Assembly (NCBI RefSeq): GCF_963678975.1
Contig: NC_089276.1
Span: 25,217,059-25,281,058 of the forward strand
Length of the DNA: 64,000 bases
Reading direction: 5' to 3'
Source of the DNA: Dysidea avara
Lineage: Eukaryota; Porifera; Demospongiae; Dictyoceratida; Dysideidae
The notes beneath the pieces were generated by a model. The model made no database searches, was not told the DNA's origin, and saw nothing but the letters and a program-made list of their open reading frames with translations. Of this stretch, positions 59,047-64,000 are shown piece after piece (within the stretch, counting starts at the first letter, position 1; each line of letters begins with the position of its first letter). A program made the translations under genes and the position numbers.

Positions 59047-61121
59047 CTATAACTCGTCTCTCTGGGCTTCATCATCAGACTCATCATCCTATGAGTAAAC
59101 ACAGAACAGTAACAGATACTCAGTTATACATGGCAATTTGTTATAGAATTATTCTGAATAAAGACCTATCTGGTGGATCTCTCACCTCTTCATAGTCGGT
59201 GTCATCTTCTCCATCATCTTCTTCAAGATCTTCTTCCTCTTCCTCCTCCCCCTCTTCTTCTTCTTGTTCCTTTCTCAGTTTCTCTGCTTCCTCACGAGCT
59301 TTCCTCTCCTCTTCATCTTGCTGTAGTTGTTAACCATTCAGTACAGTATTTCTGAGTTAATATGGACACACACACACCTTTTCTTTCATCTTCTTTTCTC
59401 CATCCTTAGTAACTGAGAAAGTCTCCTCAGCAAATTGGCTTGCTAGGTCTTCATCATCTGTGATCAAAACGTTGTCAAAAATAGTACCAGATTTAACCTG
59501 TAGAGAGGACCCAACACTAACACATTCTTGTTCACCCCAAATATGTAACAACATTTACCTGCCATAAATCAAATCCAATGTAGCCAGAATCTTCATATCT
59601 GTACAGGTTCTCATCAGGGGAATACTCAGGGTTATCAATTTGTGGGTGTACCCATTCTCCCTTGTAATCTGGGTTATCAATCTGACGAGGTTTCCATGCT
59701 CCCTGTAGGAATACAAAATGAGTGAACATTGCTCATTGGAGATGTGAAGTCACCTTGTATTCAGGGTTGGGGATGGATGGGGGTTCCCATTCTCCATCAG
59801 TTTCATCATCCCAATCCTCTGGTTTCTCAGCATCAGGGTCAGCAATGTACTCTGGCTTGTCCCAGTCCTATAAATACATATTGGAAACTGTTGTTTACAA
59901 TAAAATATGTGAAATCTCATACTTCTGGTTTTGTGTCTTCAGGGTCATCCATCTTAGGGCTGTCTACCCAGTCCTCAGGCTTTTTAGCATCAGGGTCATT
60001 GATCTGTTTTGGAGGTAGAAAGTCCCAGTCATCTTCCAAACTGCCGCTCTGTGCTTCCTTGTTGTCAATCTTCACCACATAAGTGTTGTCAGGTCGTACG
60101 ATCAATGTGTACAAGTGAGTAAACTCATCGTCCTGAAAGGTACATCAAATGTGAACTGAACAAGTGTCTAAATGTTGTGTTGGTGGTGTATTAGATGTGG
60201 TACTTGCCTTGCAAGTGATGTCTCTTTTGATCAAAAGATTTTTGTCGTTGTAGTTGAAGATGACATGCACTTTCTTAGTCCCAGGGCCACAAATGTCAGG
60301 TCCTAAAATAAATTCAGGGTTACTATTGACTGAACACACATGCAGCATATGCACTTGTACACTTAAGTGTAGATACCCTTAACATGCAAGAATGTAGAAA
60401 TCAATCCCTGGAACTATTAGATAACAGATAGATAATGCATCACTCACCAAACATGATGTTGTACTTGCTCTCTCCTTCCATTTCAGTTGGTTCTAGTGTG
60501 CTAGGAAAGACCTATGTAAAACAGTAATTATGTCATAAAAACAGAGTGACCACTACTAATCTATAACAACCAAGCACACATCTGTTACTTGCCTTTACAT
60601 ATCCTCCACCACAGTCTATCTTTTGTTCATGCTTAACAGAGAACTGAACGACTAGACTCTTTCCTTCATTGTTGAACACTTCATTGAACTTTGCGGTCCT
60701 GGCGTAGAAATGGGCATCCTGGCTTGTCTGAATTCCTGTAGTGTATATGTAGAGGACTCTCAATATGTTTACACTGTGATAACACACCTTTGTCTTTCTC
60801 TGCATCACCGTAAAACTTTCCAGCTGACAATTTGAATGCTCCATAATCCGACCTTTTCGTGGATTGTACCCATCTGTCCGACCACGCTTCTACAAACAAA
60901 ATAACTTAAGGTTACTCTCCGTCTTTCAGTTCAGTCACACACAATGCAGTGGACACGAATAACACCCAGTGCACTTCCAATTAGACATACAAAATGTCCT
61001 CCATTTTGGGCGACGGCTGGTAGTGATCTAACTTACCGCCATCCTCAAAAGTGTCCTTAAAATAAACAGTAGAGCTGGCCAGGGCCAGGAAACAGGAGAA
61101 CAATACGATCGAGACCTTCAT
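59047..61121 (-). CDS. CALR: Calreticulin
   Basis: Eleven exons join in phase to 417 residues, the usual family length: 61121-61037, 60889-60788, 60735-60593, 60511-60448, 60302-60208, 60132-59923, 59867-59754, 59702-59559, 59497-59378, 59320-59186, 59088-59047. It starts with a signal peptide ([17 protein letters not shown]). The globular lectin domain has the three conserved Cys (DCGGGY, DICGPG, ITCK) and the family signature [14 protein letters not shown]. The P-domain arm has the PEDWD-type and GEWEPP-type repeats. An acidic, calcium-binding tail ends in RDEL, an ER retrieval signal variant of KDEL. The product is the ER-lumen lectin chaperone for monoglucosylated glycoproteins and a calcium buffer. 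Introns after exons 3 and 5 use GC instead of GT donors (AAG|GCAAGT); family alignment requires both. The promoter has an ER-stress element (separate entry). Confidence 0.97.
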
Positions 61122-61302
61122 CGCGACTGGGAACTGACGGCTCGTTCGCACGAGGTTGCTACAACGGCATGCGCATGAACAGGAAAGAGCGTGGAGCGAT
61201 CTGATTGGATGAAAGTTCCTGCAATAGTCCGCGAATTGTACAAATGATCCGTGTTGCTACTCCGTAAACTAATCTTGTAAAACTGATCTGTTAGCAAATC
61301 AA
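61122..61302. promoter_or_regulatory. Bidirectional promoter interval (calreticulin / XPB)
   Basis: The divergent start codons are 181 bp apart. The interval is richer in G+C and CpG than the surrounding DNA and lacks a clear TATA box. It holds one CCAAT box, inside the ERSE. Confidence 0.65.
61190..61208 (-). promoter_or_regulatory. ER-stress response element (CCAAT-N9-CCACG)
   Basis: Read on the calreticulin strand, 61208-61190 is CCAATCAGATCGCTCCACG. This is CCAAT, nine bases, CCACG, an exact match to the mammalian ERSE bound by NF-Y and ATF6/XBP1. It lies 69-87 bp upstream of the calreticulin ATG, in the 181-bp interval shared with the divergent XPB gene. Confidence 0.75.
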
Positions 61303-62039
61303 ATGTCCAAAAAGCAAAAGAAAAGAAAGAGGGCCCGAGGTATGGTTATTTTATTACTGTTTCTTCCTTGTATTGACAATGAAAATAAATATCGTGATAT
61401 TGGGCATTATTTAGAGTACACTAGCTAAATGCATGTTAATCACGTACAGGAGATGATGACGTCTCAGCAGCTAAATATGCAGCATTGGAGGTAACTCTTA
61501 TTGTACCATACCATTTTATATTATTCAATAAATTACTACAGGATAGTTTAATGGAGACCTCAGACAATGTGTCATATGAGAGTGAGTTGTGTGTGTTGAG
61601 GTAGTACACTGTGTATTGTGTGTATTGTTGGTAGTGGACCTGCCAAGCTCTGCCTCTATGCAGACTGAATCAATGACTGCTGATATGGTAAGCTTAAGCC
61701 TATCCTGTTTAGACTATTTATACATTGTATTAAATCTACTATGTTTTAGGATGAATTTGGTGCTAAAGATTATTCCAAGTTGTTGGATTTACGTTTAGAT
61801 CATGCTTCACGGCCATTATGGATAGTGAGTATTTCTCCATCTGCTTATCAACTTGAATGGCATGTTCTCTACAGGCACCTGATGGTCACATATTTTTGGA
61901 GGCATTTTCTCCTGTTTATAAACATGCTAGGGACTTTCTCATTGCCATAGCTGAGGTGATTATGATCGTGATAGTAGTAGTGTTTTATGTGTGACGTTGT
62001 GTAGCCGGTGTGTAGACCAGAACACATCCACGAGTTTCA
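61303..62039 (+). CDS. ERCC3: XPB/ERCC3, TFIIH helicase subunit, N-terminal part
   Basis: Seven exons join in phase: 61303-61339, 61450-61490, 61542-61581, 61635-61687, 61750-61824, 61875-61955 and 62005-62039. After a basic N-terminus ([12 protein letters not shown]) the protein reads [10 protein letters not shown], then [20 protein letters not shown], then [15 protein letters not shown]. This is the conserved N-terminal domain of XPB. The last exon ends in phase 2 and the next was not found before base 64000, so an intron of more than 1.9 kb follows. The helicase motifs lie outside the window. XPB is the 3'-5' DNA translocase of TFIIH, which opens promoters and DNA damage sites in nucleotide excision repair. 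Confidence 0.92.
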
Positions 62040-62296
62040 GTAAGTAATTGAATGTGTCTTGTATTAATATGTACCGTACACATACACTTAGAAAATCGTG
62101 AATGCACTTGTAAGACACAGTATGACTGTATTATACGCTGTGTGTTGTTGTTCTGGCATGATGTATAGTAGGTGCCATGTTGATTGACTATTAAAAGTTG
62201 TTATTGTATAGTGATTACTTCCTTGTACAGCTTGTTCACTTTGTTTTAACACATATTCCTAATTTATTCACTGAATTCCTTGGCAATAGTTCTTCG

Positions 62297-62633
62297 TAGG
62301 GGTGGGCAATATTTCAATAAGATGGATAAATTCAATATATTGATGCGCAAAAATAATATCGAGATACACTGTAACAGGTACAATGTGTTATAGTTGCTAT
62401 TTCCTTGGTAAGTATGATGCAACATCTTGTACAAAAAAATCATGGCTATAGCTCAGGCATACAACACTAGGTATTGACAACCAGCTACTATGCAATAAAT
62501 CAGCATTCTTGAAATTGGCAGGTCAGTTGATATGGATGAGTTATTCAAGAGACATATTGCAATATTAGTAGTTATCAAGATAATGTGCTTAAAAAATGTC
62601 GATATTTGTTTTTGAAGATATCGCCCATCCCTA
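62297..62633. mobile_element. hAT-like MITE with 8-bp target duplication in XPB intron
   Basis: TAGGGGTGGGCAATAT at the left is matched by inverted ATATCGCCCATCCCTA at the right. The flanks GTTCTTCG (62289-62296) and GTTCTTTG (62634-62641) agree at 7 of 8 bases. No coding capacity. Confidence 0.8.
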
Positions 62634-62641
62634 GTTCTTTG

Positions 62642-64000
62642 GTAGTTTTCCTGTTCATAGTCTTGGTTTAAAGGCCACAATGTGGTTACTATATCTGCCT
62701 TGGTTACTATTTGTACTACAGCTTTAGCCGTTGAAGAATGTTGTCATTAGTTTGTTTATCTTGAATCAGTAATATTGTACATGTATATATGTTGGCCAGT
62801 ACATAATTCTGATGTGGTATTATCTCAATTGTAACGTTTCGTTGAATATCAATTAAGCTGCATTTATAAGGGCTCACAAAATATTTTATTGAACAAATTA
62901 TATGTTCCATTACACATGAATAGTCATCTTCCTATCTGCATGGCCATATCTGCATGGCTTTATTTGAACAGTCGAAATAGGAATCTTAAATTCAATGTAC
63001 GCAAATCAAGCTACTTGGCTTGTATTGATGTCAGTGTTGTGAATCACCATCCCTATTACTTCTTGTTTACGCGGTTTTTTTTTCAGAATCACAACTTTGA
63101 TCCCTATTCTACTTGTTTATAAATTTACAATCCCCCCCCCCCCTAGTGGTTACTTTATTTTTTAGGTAATATATAACTGTAACTAAATAGTTCTTTTGCA
63201 AGTAATATGTAATATGTAACTAGTTACTTCAAAAAGTAACCGTCCCAACACTGCTAATCATCATAGGGGTACTTACTTCTGTGAATGCCAATTTCATATA
63301 CAGTATGCACACTTAACTGTGTTTGGACCACCTACAGGTAGAAACCAAGTACTGATTGGCTAATTCACTGCCCTGGTTGACTGACATATGCTGTGGTCTT
63401 GAATAAGGCTCACAAGTTTTGAGTACTATTCTGTGTAATCTTTTTAGGTTGCATGTGTAAGCCACTCCTGTCGGTGTATATAAAATTAAATTCTTAAGAA
63501 GGCTTTCAACACAGTAATTATTGTGTGGTGATCACCTAAGGAGTTTACTTAGTCTTGCAGCTAAACAGGTACTTGAAATTGGTTTTGGAGGAAGACAATG
63601 GTTGGCATACTACACAGTGAATAAATGCCATACTTTGCAAACCAGAACAGCATGGTTCAGAACTGTTGCCAATGTATGTGATATACTTGATTTTGGTTTA
63701 AGTTGAGCAGATAACCATTTGTTAAGGCAGTAAAGTGTGCTGCTTTGTAACACAAAGTGCAAGCTATATTAAAGCTATACTAACCCAGTGGAAAACTTTT
63801 AAACTAAGTATTGATATCCAACGGGTAGTTTGTCAGAGAAACTAAGTGTAGAGTTTAGTTTGGAAGGGCTGTTAATCAAGATGGTGAGGAGTTTCTGTTG
63901 TATTTAGTAAACACATCAGTGATAAATGACTCGGACTGCAGTATAATGGTATACATGAGAAGTAAACAAAAAATTATTTCAACACTTGTCTGTTTATTGT
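62642..64000. other. XPB intron sequence to window end
   Basis: No exon of XPB or other gene recognised. 63160-63256 has paired words 'TAACTGTAACTA' and 'GTAACTAGTTACTTCAAAAAGTAACCGTCCCAACACTG' style, typical of the end of a GTAACTAGTTAC-type hAT element. A C10 run is near 63131. Confidence 0.5.

Noticed and set aside
59173-59355. Plus-strand Leu/Pro-rich frame
   Set aside because: It is the antisense of the acidic calreticulin tail exon.

Overview
The window looks like nuclear DNA of an early-branching animal, most probably a demosponge. The sequence shows AT-rich DNA, many short GT-AG introns, and animal-specific signalling proteins: a p85-type PI3K regulatory subunit, a Dab-like PTB adaptor, death-domain and CARD proteins, and calreticulin. 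Interspersed repeats are dense. The sponge assignment is an inference and no taxon-specific marker was tested. All gene models were built by eye from splice sites and reading phase. Every multi-exon model below except the two cut by the window edges stays in frame from start to stop.

Layout. 1-2 kb: proline-rich exons and the first SH2 exon of a p85-like gene (minus strand) that leaves the window on the left. 2-14 kb: repeat-rich DNA with family A repeat copies, TIR elements, foldback elements and a 5'-truncated LINE. 14.3-18.7 kb and 28.7-33.3 kb: two tandem paralogues of a Roc-COR GTPase ending in two death domains (plus strand), separated by 10 kb of repeat-rich DNA. 33.9-39.8 kb: a CARD-death-death adaptor (minus). 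40.0-43.5 kb: a Dab-like PTB clathrin adaptor (plus), head-to-head with the CARD gene. 43.7-58.7 kb: a 26-exon PI3K regulatory subunit (minus) with the order SH3-C1-SAM-C1-RhoGAP-SH2-iSH2-proline-rich-SH2. 59.0-61.1 kb: calreticulin (minus). 61.3 kb to the right edge: the start of the TFIIH helicase XPB/ERCC3 (plus), divergent from calreticulin.

How the parts may fit. The death-fold genes form a local cluster: two GTPases with paired death domains next to an adaptor with paired death domains and a CARD. This resembles the logic of PIDDosome-like platforms, where a sensor death domain recruits a CARD adaptor and then a caspase. The link here is inference from domains and proximity only. The PI3K subunit adds C1 and SAM modules not found in vertebrate p85. 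The calreticulin promoter carries an exact CCAAT-N9-CCACG ER-stress element.
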